NCBI RefSeq assembly: GCF_964340395.1
Contig: NC_135551.1
Coordinates: 20,012,003-20,076,002, forward strand
From: Glandiceps talaboti
Taxonomy: Eukaryota > Hemichordata > Enteropneusta > Spengelidae
Reading direction: 5' to 3'
Length of the DNA stretch: 64,000 nt
Shown: positions 1 through 47,994 of the stretch, one piece after another
Position numbering within the stretch: the first letter of the stretch is position 1
How the letters are laid out: each line of letters opens with the position of its first letter
Position numbers and translations under genes: made by a program
Notes under the pieces: model-generated
Told to the model about the DNA's origin: nothing
Seen by the model: only the letters and a program-made list of their open reading frames with translations
The model's database searches: none

Positions 1-850
1 TACCCCCACGAGTATATGTTTATTTGCTGGTTTAATATTTAAATATTTTCTTTGTCCCTATACTTGTCGTTCGTTTGCTTCCTCATTTGTCATTTATTTG
101 ATAGTTTATTTATTTGTTTATTTTCTTTGTCACACGTTTCCTGGGTCCCCTGTGTCAATATCTAAGTGAACACATGTATATCCTTATAACTAGCCTACCA
201 AGGTAGCGGTTACATCAACACTTTACCCCTATAAAATTATCACATCGAGTATATTATAAAGGTGGACCACTAATCACAGAGACCACATATTATTGCTTAT
301 ATTGTTGTTTTCCTTAGGAAAAACAAGAGGATCGAGAGCTACAGTACTGCATCTAATACAATGTAACGTTACGAATGGGAATGATGTTACTACTTTTGTT
401 CCATCTTGCGTGGATGGATAAAACATGTCATTGCCAATTATGCTGCCAGGATATATATACTGCTCGAGACAGTGCAAAATGTTTTTTCATTTACATATAT
501 TTGAGCTATATTTGGTCACAAGTCGGCTGTTTACGTCTGTAAATTATGGTACAGTTCACCGAAATATAATACAATTCTAAATAGTTCAAGCGCGAGCAAG
601 GCCTCGGTTGACGCAGGGTGTTATTGTTTTCCTATCCACATGACGTAAAACAGTTCCGAGGACTTCCGACAATAGTCGAGTTTGGAAGGTGACTTCGGCA
701 CACTGACCTTTGACCCCATCTTATTGTATCTTACACTGTATCACAGAGCAAACCGTCGAAAGAAGAAACGCAGTACATGCCCATATGTCTCTGACTGCAC
801 AAGCTCAATGGAGGGTTTTTAGACGTAAATAACCGTATAAGCAGAGAGAA
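1..850. promoter_or_regulatory. Upstream and probable 5' leader region of the ZC3H12 gene
   Basis: There is no clear TATA box and no coding signal; the transcription start cannot be placed. If transcription starts before about 775, the leader holds short upstream ORFs: ATG at 777 with stop at 792-794, ATG at 786 with stop at 831-833, and ATG at 808 with stop at 820-822. All end before the main ATG at 851. Confidence 0.35.
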
Positions 851-36577
<35,727 letters not shown>

Positions 36578-37276
36578 TTGCCATGGGTGGTGTCAAGTTA
36601 TCACTTGTCAAATTAGGTCTAGTGTAAGTCATCAGACAGAAGATGATCGCCTCCAGTGATATGCCCAACACCACTCACTGTCTGCGGTAAAATGTCACAG
36701 ACTTTCTAACATGATAATGCCTACACTTAACCCGCCGCTGTTTAAGGTTTGGACAGTATCTAGGGACACATGTTTGTTTTTAGTGTCTCCTTTGTACACA
36801 TAGATATCTATAAAAAAAAGGAGGCTTGTACTCGCCATGTAAACAGCACACTCAGGTAGAGTCCTTCGTGCCAAGGGAAGGAAGAGAAAGGCAACAAGTG
36901 GTTGATAAAACACCATTCCTGATAATAATCATGTACAGTTGCGAAGTCAAACAAAACGAGAACTTGATATTACCAAGCCTTCAAAAGTCTGCTCATGTAT
37001 TCTAATAGTATTGTTGTTTTTACAGATACTGAAAGAGCTTAGAATATTTTTTCTGAAAAAGCAGTACTTTTTTTTAGCTCGGCCACACAAATGCCAAACA
37101 GTACACAAGAAAAGTGAACATTCTCGATCTTTTTAGGATATTATTTCTGTTTTTGAAATGATAGAGGATGAAAAAATACGATTTCGTGTGTACCTGTAAA
37201 GTTAACGTGGGGAAAGTCTGAACGTCTTCATGAATGACAAAATGCACTGATGATTTAAGTCAGTGAGGGGTTGACA

Positions 37277-37312
37277 AGGTCAAAGGTCAATGTGGGGGAA
37301 GGCCAAAGGTCA
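37277..37312. promoter_or_regulatory. Two DR1-type nuclear-receptor sites
   Basis: A perfect AGGTCA-A-AGGTCA at 37277-37289 and AGGCCA-A-AGGTCA at 37300-37312, in the same orientation 23 bp apart. DR1 is the RXR/HNF4-type site. Function at a 3'UTR position is unproven. Confidence 0.4.
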
Positions 37313-37966
37313 ACTTGCAGTCATTTAGGAAAGTGAGGGTATTAGAGTAAGGATTCCAGAAACTAGTTTTAGTGTGTATATTTTTTTTGTTGGACACCAG
37401 TACTTCTTACAAGTGTGCTGCTGTTATTAAGTTTTACTATTTTGTGCACCCAATAAGTGCACTTTTTAATCTTTTATGCACGGTACGAGCAACTCACGGT
37501 GTGTCTTTGCAATATTTTTGCAAATGACAACATACAGGAGATATTTATCCTGCCTAGTAGTTCATACAAGTTGTTTTTAAAAAAAGAAACATTGTAAAAT
37601 TATCATGTTTAAGTACAAAGCGTGTAAACTTTTAATGAAAGTTGTCTCTTTTGTGAGATGTATTATAACCAAGAAAATTATAACGTAGATGTGTAAAACG
37701 AGCTCCTATACGTTGGTTTATTTGTTTAGACATCACACCCCATTTTAACATAGTTTATTAATTTGTCTTCACTGCTATCTAACAAGGTAACTGTTCATAT
37801 TTTCTGAAAAATTGAACACTGAAATATTGAGTTTTCACCAATAAGTTGTACTTTTTATATACGTAGAAATTTTTTATTTCATGTATATCATATGTTATAC
37901 AACAATTTGAAATGTCAAGTTACCAGTGCATAGAATCGTAACGCACAACTATGGTAGGTTTGACCG

Positions 37967-38100
37967 TACACATTGAAAGTGTGTAGACTAAAGTGGGGGG
38001 TGGGGGTGGGGCTACTGTTTGGTTGTTAGGACAGCTTCTAGATAATGGTCATAGTGTAAGCATAGCATACCATGCTAACTGTACACACTGAAAGTGTGTA
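37967..38100 (+). repeat. Duplicated 3'UTR segment carrying paired hairpins
   Basis: Hairpin 1 (37967-37985) is TACACATT-GAA-AGTGTGTA with one G-U pair. Hairpin 2 (38082-38100) is TACACACT-GAA-AGTGTGTA with a perfect 8-bp stem. The flanks (GTGTAGAC, GGTTGTTAGGACAG / AGTTGTTGGGACAG) show that a longer block was duplicated. Confidence 0.75.
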
Positions 38101-39339
38101 GACAGAGGGGGTACCATTTAGTTGTTGGGACAGTTTCTACAAAAGTCAGAATACCGTGCTAATTTTACTCAAATTATTTCCTGAACATATACAACCACTA
38201 TGTAGTTGTTTTCACAGAATTTTACCACAAATACATCCCCCCCCCCCCCCCCGAGTTATTTATTTCGATCTTTCATTCATTTATCATAATAATCAGCCAT
38301 TGACCAATCGTATAGGAGCTCTCTGTAAGTGCAATAATATTTATTGCACCGTATTTACACCTTATAAGACGAAAACTTAAAAATGTCTTACTGCAGTCCT
38401 CCTAGGTGTACAAACTCAACAATGTCAACTTTGAGCTTTTTTTTTGGAACACTAACTCCAAACACGAAACTTGGATGCGTGTTCTCATCGGAAGAAAAAA
38501 AACAACTGATTTATCACACTGAGTCAAAGCATACACTCTTGTTTATCTGTGGTCAAGAATGAAAATGTGGAAAAATTACCATCGGCATGATGGAAACAAT
38601 GTGATGTCATATGACCACTTGAGGTTAAAGTTCAAAGTTCCAGGAAGGTCAAAGTTGACAGTGTTACAATACACTGTATGGGGGACGTCTAGTAACGAAG
38701 TATAGCCAATGCTGGCTGCATAATAAATTTATACTCTATATATCTTTTTAATTGTAAATTGTGATTTCATATTTCTATCTGTTAGAAGCTAAGTATTTGT
38801 TCAAACTCTTGTAAAAGTTTGCTTATTATATCTAAAAAAAAATGATAAAAAAAAATGCATAGTTTTGTTAGAATCTGTCAGCTAGTGTAGTCTCGTTGCA
38901 TGCATGCCTGGAAAACTTTTCAAAAATTGAAAATGTGTTTTTTTTTTTTTCTGATCCATTTTGAGAACACGTTGTATAAAGCACTGTAAGTAGCTCATTG
39001 GTGGAGTGTGTGCTGTTCTATTTACTGGATTATTGAAATGTTCTCGTCATTTGTTCCCGAGAAATTTTATGTGATTTCTTTTTGTATATTTCATAGTTGT
39101 TATTGGTGTTTGTCTGTCGAAATGAAAGTCATTTTTCTCTTGTATTGTATAAATGAAGCCTAATAACCAAAGTATATACTTGTTATGTTTATGTGTGTAG
39201 ATGAAGGCATTATGATATACCCATCATAAGGTTAGCACGAGAGGGTGATATTTTAAATTATTTACTGTGATGTGGGTAGAAAAAGTGGGTGATATTTGAA
39301 ATTATTTACCTGTGATGTGGGGTCACATTATTGACCTGA

Positions 39340-39345
39340 AATAAA
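39340..39345 (+). terminator. Candidate polyadenylation signal AATAAA (ZC3H12)
   Basis: Canonical hexamer after about 2.76 kb of non-coding sequence, just before a large (CT)n tract. Use is inferred. Confidence 0.5.
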
Positions 39346-39382
39346 TTACGTTGTATCTATGTATGACGTTTGAGTTCTGTGA

Positions 39383-39547
<165 letters not shown>

Positions 39548-39679
39548 TTTGAGGAGTTTCTTTATTACTGTATTGTAGTCTATTAATGACAGAATAAGTG
39601 CTTATATTTAAAGCTATGGTACCTGAGCAGGCTGCAAACATTTTTGACGAGTGAAAAATTCAACCAAAACCTCCCTGGT

Positions 39680-40335
39680 AAAACTCCATAGTGATGAAGT
39701 AATTACTCCAGTGATAACCTTATCTCTATAGTGATAAAGTTACCTCCAAAGTGATATAATTACCTCCATAGTGATGCAGTAACTGCCATAGTGATGAAGT
39801 TACTCCAAAGTGATATAATTACCTCCATTCTGATAAAGTACCCCATAGTGATAGCGCGAAACCATTACGCTTGAAGCTACCCACAACGATAAAATCACTT
39901 GATAGCAATAAAACTACCCCCCCTCCTTAATAATAGTCACCCACATAGCGATAAGCTACTCACATAGAGATAAAACTATGCCCATAGTGATAGAGCTACC
40001 TCCATAGAGATAGTTACCACCCATAGTGATAGAGCTACCCCAGAGATACAGCTACCCCCACAGCGATAATCTACTCACGTAAAGATAAAGCTATGCCCAT
40101 AGTGATAGAGCTACCCCCATAGAGATAGTTACCACCCATAGTGATAGAGCTACCCCAGAGATACAGCTACCCCCACAGCGATAAGCTACTCACGTAGAGA
40201 TAAAGCTATGGCCATAGTGATAGAGATATACCCCCACAGAGATATTAGCTACTTGCGTAGAGATAAAGCTATGGCCATAGTGATAGAGCTACCCCCATAG
40301 AGATAGAGCTACCCATAGCAACTGAGTCAACCCCG
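39680..40335. repeat. Degenerate minisatellite of CCATAGTGATAGAGCTAC type
   Basis: Dozens of 18-27-bp units such as CCATAGTGATAGAGCTACC and CACAGCGATAAGCTACTCAC. Higher-order repeats of about 110 bp are visible between 39950 and 40260. Confidence 0.9.
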
Positions 40336-40339
40336 TGGA

Positions 40340-42740
40340 GATTAATTTTCACAACATATCAGTAATTGGAACTCAGCCTAAACTGTATCAGTTGATAATA
40401 CACTCAGACTAAATTGAATGTATGAGGTAATAAACTTAAGTTATAAAACTTGACTTAAATGTTTTCAAAACAACAGGACACCACTTCTTATTAAAAGTCA
40501 TTTTTTCCTGAAAGATTAAGGTTGTCCACAGTCAGATCTGTTACAGTCAGTTACTTGTTTTTTTAAAGTTTTTTTTTTAAATTTATAACAATTCAGCAAG
40601 GCAATAGTCTAATGTGTGTGGGATCAGGAATAAAGTATTGAATCTTATATATATGGAAGTCTTCAGCTCAGATTTTGATAAAAGCAAGTTGACACAGGTT
40701 TGAGTACAATGTATGAAATGTGAAGAATAATATGTACACTTGTCGTTCTGTGACTGAAATCTATCCATGATGCAATTAGTTTAGTCTGACTATAGTTTAG
40801 TACATAAGGGCTTCCACACTAGCCTGTCCAGAGCTGAAGTACATGGTTAGAAAAAGGAACAACGATAATAGTATTTTAAAGTCGACATTTACTGAACATA
40901 AATACTAAAACAAAAATGTGTGAAAATGACAGTTACTATGGCTTTAAAATGTCACTTCATAGTTTTCATGGGAACATTATCATGTCAAGAGATATGGATG
41001 GTTAAGTTTGTTTTGTAACATTTAATGCTACTTGATTAGCTTTATTATTGATTCAGGAGTGAGACCGCTTTAGCCCCATCCCTACCTCAACCAACTTATT
41101 CATGCAACCAACCAATCAACCAATCCACTCAAAAACAAACCAACTACCCACTCAAGCCATTCACCCATTCATCCAACCAACCACCCAACCCATCCTCCCA
41201 ATAAATCAACCCACTAACCCACCCAACCCATCCTCCCAACAAACCAACCCATACACACACCCACCCACCCACCCACCCACCCACACAACAAACCAACTTA
41301 CCCAATGCTATCCTACAGTGATGCTCATTAATCTGATTAAAATCTAACGTGGGAATATGATACAGCTCAACTGTTTCATTTATACCTCTATTTCCTTCAG
41401 AAGTGTTGTTTGTTTTTTATTTTGTTTTTCTGGGATTAAGCACCTTCCCCACAAACCACCCCATACACCCAAGGAAGATGTTCACTCCCAAAATCACAAA
41501 ATCAAAAACAAATGACAATAATATGAAGGAAACAGAGGTAAACAAAGCAACCTAACTGTATCCCCACATCAGACTTTAACCACATTACAGTGATGCTTGA
41601 CGACAGTTATACGACCATTTATGATTATAATTTTGGACCTGGTATGTGTAATGGTTACTTTCATTTCAACAGAATTTGAAAAAAAATTGTTATTTAAAGT
41701 AGTAGATTATGTAGCACTAGTAGTAGTAGTACATGTGTTCATGGAAAAATAATACATATACTTTACGAATTACACCAAATGAGAAATAAATTAGGAAAAA
41801 ATGTAAGAAAATAGCTGGTAAACTTTCCAGAATTTATCAAGAAATTTGCGAAAAAATTAATCAGTTTTATCAGTACAGAATGGTTTAGATGTGTATGTAA
41901 ATGTATGTACTCTGCATAGTTGACACTTGGAAATAATCTCAGTGAAAGGCCCACAAAATTTGGAAAATTTTAAAATAAAATTTGGTAATTTGGTGTAGAT
42001 TTTTGAAATTTTTGTACCTAAATTTGAGACAGGCTTATTAGTCTGTTTTACAAACATACTTTCTCACCAAAATCATGGAGTGATTTTACCAAAAAAAAAA
42101 AAAAAAGAAGAGAAAAAATCCTTGGAAATCTGTCATAAATTTTTTGGTGGGAAACTTTCAAGTGTGTAAATAAGTTTGAAAGGGATATGGGTAGTGTGTG
42201 ATCTGTCTCACATTTCATGTAATTTTTTTTTTGAAAACAGGAAATAACCGGCCCTTTGAATCACAGTATGTTGTGAAATCAGGAAGCAGAGAATGACATC
42301 ATCACAAAAAACTCTCCGATTACTGTGACAGTTTTGAAATATTTTAAATACCAACTTATTGATATATCCAACTGGGACTATTTTCACTTTTTTGTGTGGC
42401 AAACTTGTGACACAAATTACTTATAATGTAATGAGAAATGATTGCAAGAAACGTAGATGATGACAATATTATGTTATATTGAAGCATATATAAAGGTTAT
42501 AATATATAAAGAATTAATATGTGGACAGTAACGTATATTTACTTTGGAATGGTAAATTTGAAACAAATACAACATTTCGATCCATTAACTATGAACCTTG
42601 ATCACTCAATTTGATTACCATCAGAATTAAGTCATAACTGGTAGTCTAGCTGTTGCGCCAACTTTTCAGCATATGTCGGTCCCTTTCACAAACATTTTGT
42701 AGTTGAAATATAACAGTTGTATAATTCTTGTGACCGACTC
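40340..42740. other. Intergenic stretch with few features
   Basis: A CCAACCA-rich low-complexity block lies at 41085-41300. The rest is AT-rich with no gene or recognisable element. Confidence 0.7.
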
Positions 42741-42950
42741 AAACCCAGGGTGAGTGTTCTACAGACTTGATGGGTAGGCTGTATCACTCAGCCGTGTCTC
42801 ACTCACAAACCCAGGGTGAGTGTTCTACAGACTTGATGAGAAAGCTGTACCACTCAGCCATGTTTCACACACAAACCCAGGGTGAGTGTTCTACAGACTA
42901 CATGGGAAGGCTGTACCACTTAGCCATGTCTCACTCACAAGATGAGCGTG
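42741..42950. repeat. 66-bp minisatellite, three copies
   Basis: AAACCCAGGGTGAGTGTTCT at 42741, 42807 and 42873, an exact 66-bp period. Because 66 is a multiple of three it stays open in frame; no protein is implied. Confidence 0.93.
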
Positions 42951-42961
42951 AATTTGTGGGA

Positions 42962-43428
42962 CTACTGGAGTAATGACTTGAACAGTTGGGGACAATTATA
43001 CACACAGAGCCCACAGGTTTGCCGGGTCTGGGTGACTCCATGATAATCTGATTAAAATCTTGGGGTTCCTAAACTTACAGCTTACAACTGAGAAAGTAAT
43101 ATCAAATCTTATAAAGGTGAAGGACGTCTTATGAATTCACGTTTTTGATAAAACTATTCTTTTTAGTTTAAATTTTTTTCGTGTCTTTGAATTGCTCCCA
43201 GCAATTTTCTTTTATGTTGGTGGAGGGTCTATGTGCAGACATACACATTTACTCATTTCTACAGAAATCCATTCAGTTTTGGGACTACATGACAGGGCTA
43301 TATTGCACACTCCATATCACTTCGCTGTGGAACTGTCAAGGCTTTCCCAGTCAGTCCACAGACAAACCTGTGGGCTCTGTGTGAGTAATCATCCCAGACT
43401 ATTCACGTCATTACTCCAGTAGTATCTA
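42962..43428. mobile_element. Foldback element (about 465 bp)
   Basis: CTACTGGAGTAATGAC at 42963 and CACACAGAGCCCACAGGTTTG near 43000-43020 recur inverted as CAAACCTGTGGGCTCTGTGTG at 43364-43384 and GTCATTACTCCAGTAG ending at 43423. Arms are about 65-80 bp. Confidence 0.8.
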
Positions 43429-43807
43429 ATAACAACACAACTCCATGCCTTGAGAGTGCCAATGTGGTTATTATTTTCATTCTAGCTTAAATTATGCATA
43501 ATCCTCTTTCACTAATTCTCACATTCAAATTATTAATTTTGGCAGTAACATCCCAAACACAAATGAGATCAGATGGACAGCTGAAATCCGTTGAATGTAC
43601 ACAGTAGTAGTTCTATTGTATTTCTATAGAGTAAGCATATGGATCTGTTAAAATTTTCACACGTTTTGCTTTCAATCTGCCCTGTCTGTAGTTTACTAAA
43701 GAACTAATACATATGGTAACTATCGGTAGTACATATGGTTACTCCACTCGTTGTATACCATTCGGTGCTATAAAACGATATTTTACATCAACAGGTGACA
43801 TATCGTA

Positions 43808-44197
43808 AACCTGGGAATATTTCACTAAAGACTTATTTTCACTTATTTTGCTAGAAAAAAAAAATAAGCAGTGACTAAAATGCCTTCTTGTATATGAACA
43901 CAATGTACTAGTCTGGTAATTAGTTAAAATAAGTAGTGACTAAAATGCCTTCTTGTACATATGAACACAATGTACCAGTCTGGTAATTAGTAAAAATAAG
44001 TAGTGACTAAAATACCTTCTTGTACATGAACAAAGTGTACTAGCCTGGTAATTAGTAAAAATAAGTAGTGACATAAATGCCTTCTTGTATAGGAACACAA
44101 TGTAGCAGTCCAGTAATTAGTGAAAATTAGTCTCGCTGAGAACTAGCTGAAGACTGTAAAATCACAAAAATTTGTGAGTAGTGAAAACATATAGGTT
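43808..44197 (-). mobile_element. MITE family B, copy 3, with internal 65-bp array
   Basis: TA-flanked inverted ends AACCTGGGAATATTTCACT and GTGAAAACATATAGGTT. Inverted relative to copies 1 and 2. A 65-67-bp internal block (GTGACTAAAATGCCTTCTTG) is repeated four times (43871, 43936, 44003, 44068), which enlarges the element to 390 bp. Confidence 0.85.
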
Positions 44198-44382
44198 TAC
44201 AGTATATATTTCTATTCCATACGGTGTAGTTGAAGAGAACAGCACTGAGTCGTGATAAATGATCGTAGTTCAGCACTGTTTCAGCAAGTATTCAAATGTG
44301 ATGGAAATAGTTATGAATTATAAGAATGTTACATACGTTGATCCATACGGTATAATGTTTATACCGTCGGTACATACTAGTA

Positions 44383-44488
44383 ATCCTGGAAATGTTCACT
44401 AAAAGACTTGTGTTTGCTTATTTTGCTGGAAAATGAAAATACAAAAACATGTAGTGACTAAAATGCCTTGTAATTCGTAAAAATTAGT
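44383..44488 (-). mobile_element. MITE family B, truncated copy 4
   Basis: AATCCTGGAAATGTTCACT then CTTATTTTGCTGGAAAA and GTGACTAAAATGCCTTG. It ends abruptly at the neighbouring (ACAT)n tract. Confidence 0.7.
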
Positions 44489-44818
44489 ACATACGTATGT
44501 ATGCACATACATACATACATACATACATACATACATACATACATACATACATACATACATACATACGTACATACACACATACATACATACATACATACGT
44601 ACATACATACATACATACGTACATACATACGTACATACGTACATACACACATACATACATACATAAGTGCACATACATAAATATATTTACATACATAACA
44701 TACGTACGTACATACATACATACATACATACATACATACATACATACATACATACATAGATACATACATACATACATACATACATACATACATACATACA
44801 TACATACATACATACATA
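44489..44818. repeat. (ACAT)n/(ACGT) microsatellite, about 330 bp
   Basis: Almost continuous ACAT tetranucleotides with ACGT and ACAC variants and a short break at 44665-44700. Open frames over it are artefacts. Confidence 0.98.
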
Positions 44819-44964
44819 AAGACAGACATTTTTAACATTTAGCCAACATCAGTCTAATGCTTTTGAGTTGCTCATCTGGCACTACAGTTAATTCCATTTC
44901 CTTATCTTGAACAGAACAACCTGGATTTGAGTATACAATGTAGTCGGTTAAACTATAAGCACTC

Positions 44965-45650
44965 TGAAGTCAGGAGTATAAGTTCACAAGTAGAACATGT
45001 GTAGTCAGAAAACTGTCATCAATATTTCTACAGAAATTATAGTTGGATTTGTGTAGTAAGAATGACATGAACTTGAATAATGTAGTCTGTGGTCTGTGCT
45101 TGTAGAAGACTAGTCTAGTTCCTATATGTTTTGGAAGACTAGTCCAGTTCCGATACGTAAGTATATAAGTAGTTAAAAACCACGTTGGCATCCAGACTAC
45201 TTGAAGACAGGAAGTTCACAAATAGAGCATTTGTGTTCAGAAAACTGCCACATTTTTCTATTTTTGCTCAGAAATGGAAGTTAGATTTGACAAATGATAA
45301 CATTTCGACACATTTAAATGTATCCTTGTGTGTGTATTATATTACCATTAATGTACTACACTATTTGTTGAGTGAGTGCTAATAAATAATATGACTTAAA
45401 TTTGTTGTTTGATGTGTGATTTATTCTGTGGGAATTCCCTACCTGGAAGTATAGGCCAAAGTGTGAACAGCATGAGTAGGGGACTTTGTGTGCGTTACTA
45501 GTAATTAGTGGGGGCCTGTGTATATTAATCTAGTTCCTGTACGGTATAGTTATCATGTACACATCCACTCGTTATCATTTACACATCCACTCACAAACTT
45601 GTGGTTTTGGTTCAGTTAGAAACCACGTTGGCATCCAGAGTAGTGTACAT
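44965..45650. repeat. Low-copy internal duplications
   Basis: AAGTTCACAAATAGAGCATT (45211) resembles AAGTTCACAAGTAGAACATG (44980). ACCACGTTGGCATCCAGA occurs at 45179 and 45622. No gene. Confidence 0.55.
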
Positions 45651-46142
45651 AGACACTTATAGGAGCACAAGCTAAGTTTATATACACATTTTGGCGTAGT
45701 TTTGCAATATTTTTAAAAGGTACTCACAGTATTCTACTTTATACCTACCCACCACTTGTAATTGACTGAACTCATACATGGTATCAAGATATAACTCATA
45801 AACAGTCTGATGATGTAATTTATCGTACATATCAAAAATGTTGAGGAAATCCCTCCTATGCAATTAACTGTTCTAACAATGTCAGAAGACAATTGTAATG
45901 TTACAGCTATAGAAGGCATGCATAGACTTTAACATTATACTGGAAAGTGGTTTTATTTAAGTATTTTTTCACCTGAGTAAAAAGTTTATAAACTCAGCTT
46001 CTGCCACTTTAAAAGTGGTACCTATGTACATCAAGATATAATGAAATAAATATATCAGTAAACTACATTGCAAAAGATGAATCAGTATTTAGACAATACA
46101 TAAGTTTTACTCTTGATTCAGTTGTAAGGCACAGTTGAAAGT

Positions 46143-46144
<2 letters not shown>

Positions 46145-46198
<54 letters not shown>

Positions 46199-46270
46199 AT
46201 GCATGTATGTATGTATGTATGTATGTATGTATGTATGTATGCATGCATGCATGTATGTATGTATGTATGT

Positions 46271-46310
<40 letters not shown>

Positions 46311-46352
46311 ATGTATGTATGTATGTATGTATGTATGCATGTCTGCATGTGT
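46145..46352. repeat. (GT)n and (GTAT)n compound microsatellite
   Basis: GT run 46145-46197, then GTAT with GCAT variants, a second GT run 46273-46292, and GTAT to about 46340. Confidence 0.98.
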
Positions 46353-47230
46353 GTGTATGCACACTATGCTCAGAGTGGACAAATGAAGAATACTGAACAA
46401 TTTTACAACTAAGATACAATAAACTTAAAGACATATCATCAGTATATAGAATAGTAATCTTTATATCATATATATATATATCTAAAATAAAGTCAACAGA
46501 TTTTCAAGTCAATGAAATATGAAACATTGAAAGAACGTTTACTCTAATGCTGAGTACCTCTCCGTTCCCCTTCCCCTTCCCCTGCTATCATAATACCAGC
46601 ATTATCAATAAAGTCAAGAATCTAAAATTTGTTCAAGGTAAAGGTCTCTATGGTCTCCATTTCATCAACACACATTAATGTGTTTATTGAAACACCGGTA
46701 ATAACATTTGAAGTACATGCCTGAAAACTAATGAATTCAGAGTTCACGTACATGTATATAAACATGACTCATTTGTGGTTTCTAGTTTTCAACTAAAGCT
46801 CAAAGTCAACACATTTGTGTTTGTATTTGTTATCTGGTTCACATGTGAAAGAACCATTAAGTAAAGAACAGAGTAATTATGGTTTAGTAAAGTAATCACC
46901 ACTACCATTATTTATATCACTTCCCATGGAATTGTCTCATTTGCACAGATACTAGGCCAATTTGTCACTTACTCATAAATTGAGTTTATGTATGCATTTT
47001 TGGGGTCATTTTTGTTGCATATTAATACTTGCAATGAGTACGTGTATGCTACTTACTGAAACATGTGAATTCCATGCACCAAAAGCACTGTGTGACTGAA
47101 AAAAAAAATCTTTATTTTTAGTTTTACTGACCACATATCGCATATCAATGAACTAATTTGCATATATTTGTTATCAGCTGTACTAAAGCTGTTATCTGTG
47201 TAATTTTGGAGGCAGAATTAACTCAGTGTA
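46353..47230. other. Intergenic, no feature recognised
   Basis: AT-rich sequence. No ORF with coding character and no repeat seen. Confidence 0.6.
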
Positions 47231-47603
47231 ATATACTTAAAATAGCCATACAGATGAGGATTAGGTTTTTAGTTTAGATTTTTAATTTATAAAACAATTT
47301 TATCATGGTTTCCTACTTGAGAAATCTATGTGAAACAATATATGCCAATTCCTGGTTTGTAACTCAATTAATGACAAAAGATTAATAAATGTGTAACATG
47401 TTTGTTATTGTACGTACAATGACAGACTTTTTATTTTTACACATTTTTTAGCTTTTTGCAATGTATTGAGTTACAAACACAGACTTGGTATATGTCATTC
47501 CACATTGATTTTTCAAGTTGGAAGCCATGATAAAATAGTTTTATAAATCCAAAATCCAAAATAAATACCAAATCATCATCCATATGGCCACTTTAAAGAT
47601 GTA
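47231..47603. mobile_element. Long foldback element (about 373 bp)
   Basis: The left arm contains TAGCCATACAGATGAGGATT, TTTATCATGGTTTCC and TTTGTAACTCAAT. The right arm holds the inverted counterparts ATTGAGTTACAAA, GGAAGCCATGATAAA and AATCATCATCCATATGGCCA. Arms exceed 150 bp with roughly one mismatch in six; no ORF. Confidence 0.75.
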
Positions 47604-47994
47604 TTTTTGTGTTCCCTTTTTGCACAAAAGACTTTTCTATATTTTGTCTAAGAAATTGGAACACTTTGGGTCCTTCTAGGGCTTGATTCAAGGGTACAAT
47701 GCCGGTAAAGAAGCCCTGCTTTATAAAGTGGCGATTACTTTGTCACGATTCACCCATACATGAAGGATTTATTATTTTCATATCTGTTGGTTGTAGATTA
47801 TTGACACAAACTAGCCGAATTATTGAGGCCTAGCCAAGTAATGTGTCACTACTATGACATATTGAAACTTATCCTGTTCCTACCGGGAAATAACACCTGA
47901 GTTGATACTATATGATACAGGCCACACCTACAAGCAAAATGTTATCAGATATGTGCTTGAATGTTTTATTTTCTGTATACCCTTGTGTGTTTTG

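Larger units (their letters stand above)
36578..39365 (+). other. Probable 3'UTR of ZC3H12
   Basis: Non-coding from the TAG to a canonical AATAAA at 39340-39345, giving about 2.8 kb if that signal is used. An earlier AATAAA near 38723 could give a shorter form. It contains two DR1-like AGGTCA pairs (37277-37312), paired hairpins (37967-38100) and a C-run near 38238-38252. No ORF of interest. Confidence 0.6.

Noticed and set aside
42767-42973. 68-codon ORF with a 22-residue repeat
   Set aside because: The 66-bp minisatellite is divisible by three; no other coding evidence.
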